Source of the DNA: an uncultured Aquimarina sp.
GTDB taxonomy: Bacteria; Bacteroidota; Bacteroidia; Flavobacteriales; Flavobacteriaceae
Length of the DNA: 64,000 nucleotides
Reading direction: 5' to 3'
NCBI GenBank assembly: GCA_947502885.1
Contig: CANNBP010000021.1
Span: 1 to 64,000, forward strand
How positions within the stretch are numbered: the first letter of the stretch is position 1; every line of letters begins with the position of its first letter. The notes under the pieces are model-generated. The model searched no databases and was not told the origin of the DNA. It saw nothing but the letters and a program-made list of their open reading frames with translations. The translations under genes and the position numbers were made by a program. Positions 11,701-21,067 of the stretch are shown in pieces.

Positions 11701-12429
11701 GGTCACACTCATAAAATATGATATCCCATGAGTATCGGTAACTGTAAATGATGCTATATGATAGGTATTAGCATCATAATTAGGGATTACTTTAAGGTTA
11801 CTATCATTGCTGAGCATTTTTACCTCTAGTGCTCTTGAAGCATTTTTAATAATTACAAAACGAGCATTTTTGCCAAAAAGACTGAGTTGATACAAATCGG
11901 GTTCTTTATCATAATCACCATGAAGATGATGAGAACCACTCCCTCTACCGGCCGCGTTCCAAAGAAAGCGTTGTAATTCCTCATCCTCATTATTATAAGA
12001 GTCAAAGTCCTGTTCAAAAAAGCCATTGTGATAAATCCCTACCTCATATGGTGCAAAAGGAGCCTCCTCTAACTGCGCCTCATCTCTGATATGTCTTACC
12101 GTTCTTGAAATGACGGCTTCTCCATCCAACGCCCAGCCAGTACCTACCCAACCAGAACGCTCATCAATTCTAAGTCCCATAGTATTATACCTAAGCGATA
12201 TAGGAATGGTAAGCCCAGACCCTACATTTTTACTATAAATTGGTAATTGAATGTCTGGCTGCCCTGAATAATAATCTACAGGTACTTCTTCAAAATGCAT
12301 TAAACTCGCCACTGTGGGAGAAGGAGGGATAATTTTAGGTAACTCATTTCCCTGTTGGGGCGAGCTATATTGCCCATATCCCAAGCCTACTACTAGCATC
12401 AAAGCGATGCTGACGCATAATCTTATCAT
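8767..12429 (-). CDS. RHS/SpvB-like giant secreted protein, upstream partner
   Basis: The 1220-residue product has a clear signal peptide (about 1-19, cleavage near GYGQ). A conserved N-terminal region follows (VPVDYYSGQPDIQLPIY, WVGTGWALDGEAVISR) that is typical of the first protein in Bacteroidota RHS gene pairs. The C-terminus has YD-type repeats and the motif ISYIWGYDDQFPIAKIENA. It ends as YTYDPLIGVTSMTDPKG and YSYDGFNRLKEVRDQDN, so it finishes in RHS repeats without an RHS core or tip. The tip-bearing gene follows after a short gap on the same strand, so the two probably act together at the cell surface. Function is unproven; a scaffold or delivery shell is an inference. Confidence 0.88.
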   Translation of the reverse strand: MIRLCVSIALMLVVGLGYGQYSSPQQGNELPKIIPPSPTVASLMHFEEVPVDYYSGQPDIQLPIYSKNVGSGLTIPISLRYNTMGLRIDERSGWVGTGWALDGEAVISRTVRHIRDEAQLEEAPFAPYEVGIYHNGFFEQDFDSYNNEDEELQRFLWNAAGRGSGSHHLHGDYDKEPDLYQLSLFGKNARFVIIKNASRALEVKMLSNDSNLKVIPNYDANTYHIASFTVTDTHGISYFMSVTEVSTSDSSSISWLQGGNGDSTSESDHRPKNHVSAWKVKEIRNSTNQLLATYNYQMVTEAFEAPDSFVKARLSARNSSTVMREFLGINNSDATDAQFHNYNSSVIKPRVTASQTAISVASQKVSAIVFKDGSKVQFILGTYNHPEYKDSGRVLEDIKIFDTNNHIFKRFDLVYETTPNKLLFLDKLTEYFKQDSNSFTYDLSYRDKELLPFPTTRGDESYKYKDLWGYYKKYKPNQISIYTAEKSADKDFVSTGSLTAISYPTGGKKEFMFESNEFSSMGFRNFTENEFKNLNPSNWSWSQDPEVFFDAHGSDRELNDQEYFTITDEQEVLLTFHLLHGDANDPSLQSVNIHLDKVEQRPGSEEIILERMAGGMLEPGRDQKVVLSPGQYKLHYTNMNSPGINTDIRASARVTYKTFKENFDHTMHGGGLRIKSVTFRDIDNSIKRQYKYVYTQEEVDTRGMPGQTGYTSTGSIDGFLTNIREYEEHIPYALLQWLGFQSTEGIELYPWVATSNPSTGNTMVVAPYKVTPIFDVKEYINSVNVSMTKNNYVGYRKVSVTEQNNGRTVYEYTSPTDFPTYHEGYYRNKPFLPLKDKSHLHGALIKQKVYDNDDRLLKEVTNTYQDPIEISQAFWVFTDYGKACSWLQFYNIYDSYITRSSNQGNMPSIFPESESLGNCNSDLRPKSASVFYRKYYHYYYRYLLGETHTKDYFYKESPIPSIVETRQTYTYDSSNYKISTHNTYLTEGANEEHYQTKYYYPGSSFAGNYSNYSTLVNQNKIEDIVVTEKFKDAVMLSSTYTTYSNFEDNTALPEYIYTSKGDVRNTSEPGVPGPAILKDRFEKRITYYNYDGSGNPLELSKESGAIISYIWGYDDQFPIAKIENADYQKIRQALGLGTTQEVENLDESHMTLINSLRDLPLLSDSMVTTYTYDPLIGVTSMTDPKGYTIHYSYDGFNRLKEVRDQDNKLINDYKYHYQGQ

Positions 12430-12827
12430 AAAAATGATTTTTAATAATTTAAGTTAATTAGTGATCTTAAAATGGAAGGTTTCATCCCTAATGTTATGGC
12501 ATGACCCTCAATAGATTTAAGAAGTACTATCAAAAATGACAGTAATACCTTCTTTACAATGTGTACTTTTATCATATGTTTTGTTTTCCTTTTTTTGAGG
12601 CACACTTAGTTTATAGATCTAATCAGGATAATCCAAAATCTTTCTATATTATTATTTATAATAGTTTACCTCTTAAAATGTGTCTTACATTATAATAATG
12701 CCCTTAACAAAAATGATAACAGTATTTTTTTACTTTTTTTCAAAAAAATATTCATGCGTAATATTCTCTCTTTATACCTTATCCTAATTCTTAACAACAC
12801 ATTAAACAGAGTAATGAGTTATATAAA

Positions 12828-12915
12828 CATGTTGTATACTCTCATACTGATTTATTTAGTATTTTGCTAATAATACAACATGCCAATTCCTTCTTTCGGA
12901 ACTGGCATGTTTTTT
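12828..12915 (+). terminator. Intrinsic terminator overlapped by a competing hairpin (attenuator-like)
   Basis: The terminator stem pairs 12877-12890 with 12898-12911 (AACATGCC with GGCATGTT, one mismatch inside) and is followed by a T run to 12915. The left arm overlaps ATACAACATG (12873-12882), which is the exact reverse complement of CATGTTGTAT at 12828-12837. The two foldings exclude each other, as in attenuators, but no downstream gene is close. Confidence 0.5.
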
Positions 12916-13107
12916 CGTTTAAAAAAAAATTACTCCTTAACAAAAAGAAAAAAGTTAAAGATTCTTTATTTCCTACCCCTAGTATAAAAATCATGCATAC
13001 TTCTTAAAATATAAAGAAGACACCCGCTTCCCAAATATTCTTGAATCATCGATTTTGGTTTGTTTTAAACCCAAACACAAACTTACTTTAGACAGTATAA
13101 TTAAGCG

Positions 13108-13131
13108 CCCCTGAAAACAGGGGTTTTTTTT
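13108..13131 (+). terminator. Strong intrinsic terminator
   Basis: CCCCTG and CAGGGG pair around an AAAA loop, followed by eight T. This is a textbook plus-strand rho-independent terminator. No gene lies upstream between it and the terminator at 12911, so it may end a small RNA of up to about 190 bases. Confidence 0.75.
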
Positions 13132-13403
13132 GATCAAGGAAAATGAATTACAGATAAACTACTCCGGTTACTTTTTTTTAGTAAAATTCGTTTCTACTAA
13201 ATAATTTTTCTTACCACTTTACCTTTACCTGATACTTTATGTTCTGCTTTGTATGTATTAGAATAAAAAGTTAAAATCTGCCACAAAGTGTAACACAATA
13301 GAAACTTTACAGTATTTAAAAAAGCAAGAGGTTCTTTATTTCGCATTTATTTAGATCATCATTAGCTACAATTTTCGTTATTTTGCATACAAATTTATAA
13401 CCC

Positions 13404-15266
13404 TTGAAAAAGAATTTCTTCTATATACTAATTGCTCTTTTATTTTCTGTAACTATACACGCTCAGAAGGGTAAACAAATCAAAGTACAATCAGACCGTA
13501 CTATAAAGGATCAGAATAGATTTCCTGGTGCCACTATTCTTGCCAAAGTAGACAAGCAAGTATACATGCAACATGAAGGTATAGAAATATGGTGCGATCA
13601 GGCTATACATTATGGTGAAGATCGTTTTGTAAAAGCTCTTGGTAATGTTGTAATCAAACAAGGTGACACACTTACTATGACCAGCAAATATGCCGAATAT
13701 AATGGTGTTACTCAATTTGCCTACGCAAGTGATGATGTTTTTATGGAAACTCCGTCGAACACCTTACAATCTGACACCTTATTTTTTGACCGATTAAAGC
13801 AACAAGCTTATTATCGTAGTGGTGGAACGGTTAAAGATTCATCTAATACATTAACGAGTACAATTGGCCGTTACTTTATGGATAGAAAACAATATTCGTT
13901 TAATACCAACGTAAAAATTGTTAACCCAGAGAATACCGTTGATTCTGACAGATTAGACTATTATACCGAAAATGGACATGCCTATCTATATGGCCCTTCT
14001 ACTGTAAAAGGAAAAGAAAGCACGTTGTATTGCGAACGTGGATTCTATGACACCAAAGTTAAAACAGGATATGCTATCAAAAATGCACGTATCGATTATG
14101 ATAAACGTACCGTTTTTGGAGATAGTATTTTCTATAATAGTGCCGTTCAATTTGCATCTGCTACTAATAACATTAAAGTACTAGATACGGCTAATAATTC
14201 TGTAATTACGGGACATTATGCCGAAGTTTTTAAGGCAAAGGATTCTTTGTTTATTACCAAAAGGGCCTTGGCTGCTACGTTACAAGAAAAGGATTCTATA
14301 TACATACATAGTGATACTTTAATGGTAACGGGTAAACCCAATCGAAGAATCATGAATGGTTTTTATGATGTAAGAATCTATAAAAGTAATATGAGTGGTA
14401 AAAGTGACTCTATTAATGTAGATCAAACCACTGGCTACACCAAAATGGTTGGTCGTCCTATTTTGTGGGCACAAAGAAATCAAATGACAGGAGATACCAT
14501 AAAGATCATTTCGAATACCAAAACAGAAAAATTAGACTCTCTTGTTGTTTATGAAAATGCATTTTTAGCTCAAGAAGACACGTTAAAAGCTGGGTACAAT
14601 CAAGTAAAAGGGCAGATTTTGTATGGTTTATTTAAGGACAATGAAATCTACCAGATCGATATTGATAAAAATACCGAAACCATATTCTTTCAGAGAGAGA
14701 GTGAGGGTGAACTCAAACTTATAGGAATCAACAAAGTATTATCCAGTTCTATACGAATGTTACTAAATGATCGAGAGATTGAAGATGTCTATTACTATCA
14801 AAATGTAGATGGCACTCTATATCGTGAAATTGATCTCCCCGAAAATGCAAGAGAATTATCAGGTCTTAACTGGCGAGGTGAGGAGCGTATTAACAGTAAA
14901 GCAGATCTTTTTAGAGGAGAATCACCACCAAAACTCATCAAAATAAAAGGAATTCCCTTACCCAAAGACGAAGCCGATTTCTTTGATGAGGAAACGATAA
15001 AAAGGATTGAAGAAAACAAATCAGAAGGTTCTAGATTACTAGAACAAGAACTCAAAGATGCCGAGCTTAAAGAAGGCAACGAACAACTCGATTCTATTTT
15101 ACCTAAAAAGAAAATTAAAGAAGACCTAGATACACAAACCAAAAAAAATAAGAAAAAAACATCTGATCTTGATTCATATTTGGGCCTTACACCCAAACAA
15201 AGAGATAGTGTTACAGTTACCACATTACAATACCCAGAAGAAAAACCTAAAGATAGTATCAAGTAA
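13404..15266 (+). CDS. OstA/LptA-like family protein
   Basis: The 620-residue product has a signal peptide (FFYILIALLFSVTIHAQ) and a repetitive beta-rich region of OstA/LptA type (EGIEIWCDQAIHYGEDRFVKALGNVVIKQGDT and following repeats). The C-terminal 130 residues are highly charged. In Bacteroidota such proteins are annotated as OstA-like and are thought to take part in lipopolysaccharide transport across the periplasm; that role is inferred from family. I use the TTG at 13404 because it lies directly before the signal peptide and no ATG is available there. The aminotransferase gene follows after 72 bases. Confidence 0.85.
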   Translation: MKKNFFYILIALLFSVTIHAQKGKQIKVQSDRTIKDQNRFPGATILAKVDKQVYMQHEGIEIWCDQAIHYGEDRFVKALGNVVIKQGDTLTMTSKYAEYNGVTQFAYASDDVFMETPSNTLQSDTLFFDRLKQQAYYRSGGTVKDSSNTLTSTIGRYFMDRKQYSFNTNVKIVNPENTVDSDRLDYYTENGHAYLYGPSTVKGKESTLYCERGFYDTKVKTGYAIKNARIDYDKRTVFGDSIFYNSAVQFASATNNIKVLDTANNSVITGHYAEVFKAKDSLFITKRALAATLQEKDSIYIHSDTLMVTGKPNRRIMNGFYDVRIYKSNMSGKSDSINVDQTTGYTKMVGRPILWAQRNQMTGDTIKIISNTKTEKLDSLVVYENAFLAQEDTLKAGYNQVKGQILYGLFKDNEIYQIDIDKNTETIFFQRESEGELKLIGINKVLSSSIRMLLNDREIEDVYYYQNVDGTLYREIDLPENARELSGLNWRGEERINSKADLFRGESPPKLIKIKGIPLPKDEADFFDEETIKRIEENKSEGSRLLEQELKDAELKEGNEQLDSILPKKKIKEDLDTQTKKNKKKTSDLDSYLGLTPKQRDSVTVTTLQYPEEKPKDSIK

Positions 15267-15338
15267 TAGGTGTAGAATACAGGTAATTTGATCCTTTTTA
15301 CTTTCATTAGTATCAATTATTTAATAAAACCAATCTAA

Positions 15339-16529
15339 TTGAAAGAAGATTTTTTTAAATATCAAGCGCAGACGACTCCGCATCCATTAGCAATGGAAAT
15401 TTCGCATGCAGAAGGATCATATATATACACCACAGATCATAAAAAGCATCTTGATTTTGTAGCTGGCGTTTCTGCTTGTAGTTTAGGTCATAAACACCCC
15501 AGAGTAGTTACTGCAATTAAAAACCAACTAGACAAGTATTTGCATGTCATGGTTTATGGTGAATATATACAAGAATCTGCTGTAGAGTTAACCAAACTAC
15601 TTGCCTCTCTCCTACCCAAATCTTTAAACAAAACATACCTCACCAACTCGGGTACTGAAGCTATAGAAGGATCTATAAAATTAGCTAGACGAGTTACTGG
15701 GCGTAGTCAAATCATAGCTGCAAAGCATGCCTATCACGGCAATACTATGGGATCTATGAGTGTTATGGGTTTTGAAGAACGCAAACAAGCATTTAGGCCA
15801 CTTATTCCAGATGTTAATTTTATTACTTTTAATGAAGAAGAGGATTTAAATCATATTACAGATAAAACTGCTGCTGTTATATTAGAAACCATTCAAGGAG
15901 GTGCCGGATTTATTGTTCCTAAAAATGATTATTTACGTAAAGTAAAAGAACGTTGTCAAGAAGTAGGTGCTTTGGTCATACTTGATGAAATACAACCTGG
16001 TTTTGGAAGAACAGGAAAACTATTTGGTTTTGAGAACTATAATATGATTCCAGATATCATTGCCATGGGGAAAGGAATGGGCGGAGGAATGCCAATCGGT
16101 GCCTTCACTGCTTCATCATCATTAATGGATCAACTGCAAGATCATCCAAAACTTGGTCATATAACCACTTTTGGAGGCAATCCTGTCATTGCAGCTGCCG
16201 CTTTGGCAACATTACAAGAGATTACCGAAAGTGACTTAATGGCAGCTGTCATTGAGAAAGAAAAATTGTTCAGATCCCTTTTAATTCACCCTTTAATTAA
16301 AGAAATACGAGGCATAGGACTAATGCTGGCTCTTATTACACCTTCAGCAGAAGTTACAAATCAGATCATTTTAAAGTGTAAAGACAAAGGACTTATTTTA
16401 TTTTGGCTACTCTTCGAGCCAATGGCTGTGCGTATTACACCTCCTCTTACCATATCAAATACCGAAATTAAAGAAGGATGTAAAATCATTATAGAAGTCC
16501 TTGATGAGGTTTCAAAGACCAAATTTTAA
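15339..16529 (+). CDS. Class III PLP-dependent aminotransferase
   Basis: The 396-residue fold-type I enzyme belongs to the acetylornithine/ornithine/GABA aminotransferase group. Visible motifs are TNSGTEAIEGSIKLAR (phosphate binding), HAYHGNT, the PLP-binding Asp in VILDEIQPGFGRTG (about 216) and the Schiff-base Lys in AMGKGMGGGMPIGAF (about 245). The substrate cannot be told from sequence. I chose the TTG at 15339 because the residues it adds (EDFFKYQAQTTPHPLAMEI) are conserved in such enzymes; the next ATG at 15393 would remove them. It probably shares a transcript with the OstA-like gene. Confidence 0.9.
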   Translation: MKEDFFKYQAQTTPHPLAMEISHAEGSYIYTTDHKKHLDFVAGVSACSLGHKHPRVVTAIKNQLDKYLHVMVYGEYIQESAVELTKLLASLLPKSLNKTYLTNSGTEAIEGSIKLARRVTGRSQIIAAKHAYHGNTMGSMSVMGFEERKQAFRPLIPDVNFITFNEEEDLNHITDKTAAVILETIQGGAGFIVPKNDYLRKVKERCQEVGALVILDEIQPGFGRTGKLFGFENYNMIPDIIAMGKGMGGGMPIGAFTASSSLMDQLQDHPKLGHITTFGGNPVIAAAALATLQEITESDLMAAVIEKEKLFRSLLIHPLIKEIRGIGLMLALITPSAEVTNQIILKCKDKGLILFWLLFEPMAVRITPPLTISNTEIKEGCKIIIEVLDEVSKTKF

Positions 16530-16861
16530 GAAATATAATTAGGAGATTTTATGGAAAACCCGTAAATTTAATACACTTACATTTCTTCGCACCTTGTAAA
16601 ACCATCCTAATTGGCTTAAAAAAATGAGACTCTAAATCATTGTATGTTACAATGGTACACCTTTTGTTAATTAGTTTGTTAAAAACAATTGGTTTTTGAA
16701 GTTTAATCGTTCGATATCATTCGTAATTTTAATACTGAGGAAATCAATTTATACAAAAATAAACTGCAAAGTAACATTAGTATAGTATACCGGTGTTGGG
16801 GAAAACAACAAAAGTTACTATATAAATACTTTAGTTTATTGAACATCTTTAATCAACGTGT
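16530..16861. other. Intergenic region before the TPR gene
   Basis: These 332 AT-rich bases follow the aminotransferase stop. They should hold the TPR gene promoter. I see no strong hairpin, repeat or conserved regulatory motif. Confidence 0.4.
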
Positions 16862-18256
16862 ATGAAATTTAACCACGAAGAAGAAGAAAACAGTAATTTC
16901 TCAATCACTCGATACGAGTCTATGCTGAGATCTAATGATGTTAAATTTTTTGATTCAGACGAGTTTGAATCTATTATTCATCATTATCTGGAAAACGGAA
17001 AAATTGCCAAAGCAAAGAAAGCAATTTCATTAGGGCTTTCGCAACACCCATCCTCTGTTAACCTAAAACTCTTGCAAGTCGAAGTACTTGTTTTTGAAAA
17101 TCGTTTTGACAAAGCAGATCAGCTTTTGGCTCAATTACATGCTATAGAGCCAGAAAATGAAGAAATTTATATACAGAAAGCTAATATCCTTTCTAAACAA
17201 AGTAATCATAAAGAAGCTATTGAATTATTATCTATGGCTTTGGAGTATACAAATGACATTGCCGATATCTATTCACTAATAGGTATGGAATATTTGTTTA
17301 TGGATGATTTTGATAATGCCAAAATCAACTTTATGAGATGTTTAGAAACAGATGAACAAGATTATTCTGCTTTATATAATATTATTTATTGCTTTGACTT
17401 TTTAGAACAACATGAAGAAGCCATAGATTACTTAAATATATTTTTAGATAAAAATCCATATTGTGAGGTAGCTTGGCATCAAATAGGTAAGCAATATTAT
17501 GACCTTAAAGAATACAAAAAAGCCTTGGCTGCTTTTGATTTTGCTATAATTAGTGATGAGTATTTTATAGGTGCTTACCTTGAAAAAGGAAAGGTATTAG
17601 AAAAACTAAAAAGGTATAATGAAGCTATAGAAAACTATAGAATCACTTTGGAGCTAGATGACCCTACATCTTTTGCTTTGTTACGTATTGGTAAATGTCA
17701 TGAAAAATTAGGGAATAACGACTTAGCGATACAGCATTTTTCTAAAACGGTGCATGAAGACCCTTTACTAGATAAAGGATGGATAGCTATTACCGATTTT
17801 TATATGCGAAAGCGTGATTATCAAAAGGCATTATACTATACTAATAAAGCGATCAATATTGATAGTGAAAATGTGCTCTACTGGAAACGTTACGCTAGAA
17901 TAAACAACAAGTTAGAGTTTTATGAAGAAGCAGAAAGAGGCTACCATAAAGCGATCGAGCTTGGCAATTATGAACTAGAAACTTGGTTATCGCGAACAGA
18001 TATTTTGAGACACCTAGGAGAAAATGATGCTGCAATGCAAAACTTATATCAGGCGATAGAGTTTTATCCAGAAAATGCAGAAATTCATTTTAGATTAGCG
18101 GGTATGTTTTATGAAAAACAAGATTATGAAAACGGTGAGCTACAATTAAGAAAAGCGCTTGACCTTGATTATGAGTTCAGCATTATATTAGAAGAGCTTT
18201 TTGAAAATGTTTTCAATCTTACATTAATCAAAAACATTATTTCAGAATATAAATAA
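16862..18256 (+). CDS. Tetratricopeptide-repeat protein
   Basis: The 464-residue protein has no signal peptide or membrane segment and is built almost wholly of TPR helices. About ten repeats are visible, such as the segments around AEPENEEIYIQKANIL, ALYNIIYCFDFLEQHEEAIDYL and AYLEKGKVLEKLKRYNEAIENY. TPR proteins act as protein-binding scaffolds in the cytoplasm; the partner is unknown. The ATG at 16862 opens the reading frame with an acidic stretch. The two DUF368 genes follow after 88 bases. Confidence 0.88.
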   Translation: MKFNHEEEENSNFSITRYESMLRSNDVKFFDSDEFESIIHHYLENGKIAKAKKAISLGLSQHPSSVNLKLLQVEVLVFENRFDKADQLLAQLHAIEPENEEIYIQKANILSKQSNHKEAIELLSMALEYTNDIADIYSLIGMEYLFMDDFDNAKINFMRCLETDEQDYSALYNIIYCFDFLEQHEEAIDYLNIFLDKNPYCEVAWHQIGKQYYDLKEYKKALAAFDFAIISDEYFIGAYLEKGKVLEKLKRYNEAIENYRITLELDDPTSFALLRIGKCHEKLGNNDLAIQHFSKTVHEDPLLDKGWIAITDFYMRKRDYQKALYYTNKAINIDSENVLYWKRYARINNKLEFYEEAERGYHKAIELGNYELETWLSRTDILRHLGENDAAMQNLYQAIEFYPENAEIHFRLAGMFYEKQDYENGELQLRKALDLDYEFSIILEELFENVFNLTLIKNIISEYK

Positions 18257-18344
18257 TTTTAAGAAAGACTGTTTTTTTTCTAATAGAATACAGCACAAAA
18301 ATGCATACATTTGTTTTGATTAGTAATATCAAAAACAAATTCGA

Positions 18345-19310
18345 ATGCAAAGAAATCTTAGAGATTATCTTACTATCTCTATTAAAGGATTAGCTATGGG
18401 AGCTGCAGATGTAGTTCCTGGAGTTTCTGGAGGAACCATTGCTTTTATATCTGGTATATATGAAGAGTTAATAGAAACTATTAATGGCTTAAACATTAGT
18501 TTTTTTAAGGATTGGAAAAATGAAGGATTCGTATCCTCATGGAAAAAATACAACCTCTCTTTTTTACTTGCTCTTTTTTCTGGGATAGTCGTTAGTATTC
18601 TTTCTCTATCAAAAATTATAAAATGGCTACTTCATAACGAGCCCCTTTTACTTTGGGCATTTTTCTTTGGATTGGTATTAGCAAGCATATTATACATAGG
18701 CAAGCAAATCACTTCTAGAAAACCAAAAGTCATTCTAGGAATTATTATTGCCACGGTACTATCTTATCTCATCACCATTGCAGAACCATTGGCTTCACCC
18801 GACAGTAATTGGTATCTATTATTTTGTGGATTTATAGCCATTATTGCTATGATTTTACCGGGTGTTTCTGGAGCCTTTATCTTATTAGTTTTGGGAGCAT
18901 ACCAAACATTTATAGACATTCTTAACCAATTAAGAGAAGGTTTAATAGCCATGGATTTTACCGTATTATGGCAAGCACTTTCTAAAATTATTATTATTGG
19001 TATAGGTGCTATTGTTGGATTAAAGTTATTCTCTAAGGTATTAAACTGGATGTTTAAATATCATAAGAATACTATTTTGGCCATACTCACAGGGTTTATG
19101 ATAGGCTCTTTAAACAAATTATGGCCCTGGAAAAAAGTATTGTCATGGAGAACAAACTCTGAAGGAATTGAGGTTCCTTTTATAGAGAAAAGTATATTAC
19201 CTAACCAATATGATGGAGACCCTAAAATACTTTGGGTATTGTTATTTACTGTATTGGGATTCTTTTTAATTTTATTACTAGAACGCCTTTCGACAAAAAA
19301 AGCAAAATAA
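18345..19310 (+). CDS. DUF368 polytopic membrane protein (polyprenyl-phosphate translocase family)
   Basis: The 321-residue protein has about eight membrane segments and the two diagnostic half-repeats of DUF368: GLAMGAADVVPGVSGG near the N-terminus and ILPGVSGAFILLVLG in the middle. Members of this family have been shown to recycle undecaprenyl phosphate across the cytoplasmic membrane, which is the likely role here. A paralogue starts 3 bases after its stop, so the two are co-transcribed and may form a pair. Confidence 0.88.
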   Translation: MQRNLRDYLTISIKGLAMGAADVVPGVSGGTIAFISGIYEELIETINGLNISFFKDWKNEGFVSSWKKYNLSFLLALFSGIVVSILSLSKIIKWLLHNEPLLLWAFFFGLVLASILYIGKQITSRKPKVILGIIIATVLSYLITIAEPLASPDSNWYLLFCGFIAIIAMILPGVSGAFILLVLGAYQTFIDILNQLREGLIAMDFTVLWQALSKIIIIGIGAIVGLKLFSKVLNWMFKYHKNTILAILTGFMIGSLNKLWPWKKVLSWRTNSEGIEVPFIEKSILPNQYDGDPKILWVLLFTVLGFFLILLLERLSTKKAK

Positions 19311-19313
19311 TTC

Positions 19314-20339
19314 ATGCGGCAAAGTACCCGAACTTTTAGCGATAGATTTTTCCTTGTTATCAAAGGTTTGGCTATGGGTGCTGCCAACAAAGTTCCGGGA
19401 GTATCAGGCGGTGTAGTTGCTTTTGTTGCTGGTTTTTATGAAGAATTCATCTATTCTCTTCAAAAAATAAACGTCAAGGCTTTCAAACTATTGATCAACT
19501 TTAGGTTTAAAAGTTTTTGGCGCTATATTAATGGTCGTTTTCTTGGTCTTTTAATTTTAGGGATGCTAATAAGTTATTTTAGCGTTTCAAAAATACTAGA
19601 TTATCTCATTATTCATTATGAATTATATGTTTGGGCGGCTTTTTTTGGTATGATTATCGGCTCTATCTACTATATCATTAAGGATTTTGATGACTGGAGT
19701 CGAAGAAATATTCTACTCATTCTATTGGGAATAATTGTTGGGATAAGCATTAGCCTATTAAGCCCTGCCAAAGAAAATGATAACCTATGGTTTGTATTTA
19801 TATGTGGAATTATAGGTGTATCAGGAATGACTCTACCGGGGTTATCAGGGTCTTTTATACTCATATTACTGGGTAACTATGTACTATTATTGGTTGACTC
19901 GGTAAATGCATTGTATGATACTATTGCCGACATGCTGCAATGGGATTTTTCGTTTATAGATAATACACGTAGAATTAGATTATTAAAAGTACTTGTGGTA
20001 TTTAGTCTGGGTTCACTAACAGGTTTAATAACACTATCCCATTTTTTAGGCTACGTATTAAAGCATTATAAAAATGCCACTTTTGCTGCTATAATAGGTT
20101 TTATTACGGGGTCGCTGGGTGTTGTATGGCCATGGAAACACAAAATATACAAACTAGACACGCTCGGAAACACACAAATTGACGCATTAGGAAACCCTAT
20201 TCTTGACAATTATGATCGTTATTTTCCCGATCTAACTATCACAGAAACTTATTTTGGTATATTTTATATTATTCTAGGTATTGGTTTGGTTCTTTGGTTA
20301 GAATGGTATGGCAAACAAACTATAAAAAACTCAAAATGA
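19314..20339 (+). CDS. DUF368 polytopic membrane protein, second copy
   Basis: The 341-residue paralogue of the preceding gene carries the same signatures (GLAMGAANKVPGVSGGVVAF and TLPGLSGSFILILLG) and about eight membrane segments. Both copies end in a WPWK segment and a final hydrophobic helix, which shows they arose by duplication. Tandem DUF368 genes suggest either a heteromeric translocase or different lipid carrier conditions; this is inference. Its stop overlaps the aroE start (ATGA), so the three genes form one operon. Confidence 0.88.
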   Translation: MRQSTRTFSDRFFLVIKGLAMGAANKVPGVSGGVVAFVAGFYEEFIYSLQKINVKAFKLLINFRFKSFWRYINGRFLGLLILGMLISYFSVSKILDYLIIHYELYVWAAFFGMIIGSIYYIIKDFDDWSRRNILLILLGIIVGISISLLSPAKENDNLWFVFICGIIGVSGMTLPGLSGSFILILLGNYVLLLVDSVNALYDTIADMLQWDFSFIDNTRRIRLLKVLVVFSLGSLTGLITLSHFLGYVLKHYKNATFAAIIGFITGSLGVVWPWKHKIYKLDTLGNTQIDALGNPILDNYDRYFPDLTITETYFGIFYIILGIGLVLWLEWYGKQTIKNSK

Positions 20340-21067
20340 AAAAATCTTACGGCTTATTAGGTAGAAACATTAGTTATTCTTTTTCTAAAGGTTATTTCTC
20401 TGAAAAGTTTGAACAAGAAGCTTTAGATTGTGAATACAATAACTTTGATCTTCAACAAATAGATAATATCAAAGAAATTATCAAGGAACAACAAATTGAA
20501 GGATTTAATGTAACCATTCCGTATAAGGAAGAAATCCTATCCTATCTAGACGAATTAGACCCTATTGCCAAAGAAATAGGAGCAGTAAATGTGGTTAAAA
20601 TAGATAAGAATCAAAAATTAAAAGGGTATAATAGTGATTATTTTGGTTTTGTAGAATCTCTCAAACCTTTATTAAACAAAAACATAAAAAAGGCATTAAT
20701 TCTTGGTACTGGTGGAGCTTCAAAAGCCATTGCTTACGCGCTCAATAACTTAGAGATTACTTCGGTATTCGTATCCCGAAACCCAGATTTTAACGAGCTT
20801 AGTTATGCCGATATAGACGAAGATATTATGCATGCTTATCCCCTACTTATAAACTGCACTCCCTTAGGTACTCATCCAAACATTCATAACTACCCAGATA
20901 TACCTTACGAATACATTACAAAAAATCATGTTTTATATGATTTAATCTATAATCCCTCTGAGACCACTTTTATGAAGAAAGGAAAAGAAAAAGGAGCTAC
21001 TGTTTCTAACGGTTTACAAATGCTAACACTACAAGCAGAGAAAGCTTGGGAAATTTGGAACGCATAA
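20336..21067 (+). CDS. aroE: Shikimate dehydrogenase
   Basis: Reduces 3-dehydroshikimate to shikimate with NADPH in aromatic amino acid synthesis. The 243-residue product shows the shikimate-binding N-terminal motif NVTIPYKE with catalytic Lys 64, Asp 101 in NSDYFG, the dinucleotide loop GTGGASKA (about 124-131) and a C-terminal NGLQMLTLQAEKAWEIW helix. Length is slightly shorter than the E. coli enzyme, as usual in Bacteroidota. The ATG at 20336 overlaps the stop of the DUF368 gene (ATGA). An upstream in-frame start at 20294 would lie within that gene and is rejected. Confidence 0.95.
   Translation: MKKSYGLLGRNISYSFSKGYFSEKFEQEALDCEYNNFDLQQIDNIKEIIKEQQIEGFNVTIPYKEEILSYLDELDPIAKEIGAVNVVKIDKNQKLKGYNSDYFGFVESLKPLLNKNIKKALILGTGGASKAIAYALNNLEITSVFVSRNPDFNELSYADIDEDIMHAYPLLINCTPLGTHPNIHNYPDIPYEYITKNHVLYDLIYNPSETTFMKKGKEKGATVSNGLQMLTLQAEKAWEIWNA

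Larger units (their letters stand above)
12430..13403. other. Long intergenic region with two orphan terminators
   Basis: Divergent genes flank these 974 bases: the RHS operon leaves to the left and the OstA-like gene to the right. No ORF of convincing quality is present. The stretch holds two plus-strand intrinsic terminators (12877-12915 and 13108-13131) that follow no coding gene, so one or two small RNAs are possible. The remainder is AT rich and should contain the two divergent promoters. Confidence 0.5.

Noticed and set aside
14798..15316. Minus-strand ORF of 172 residues
   Set aside because: Antisense of the charged tail of the OstA-like gene, very Ser/Leu rich, typical of a shadow.
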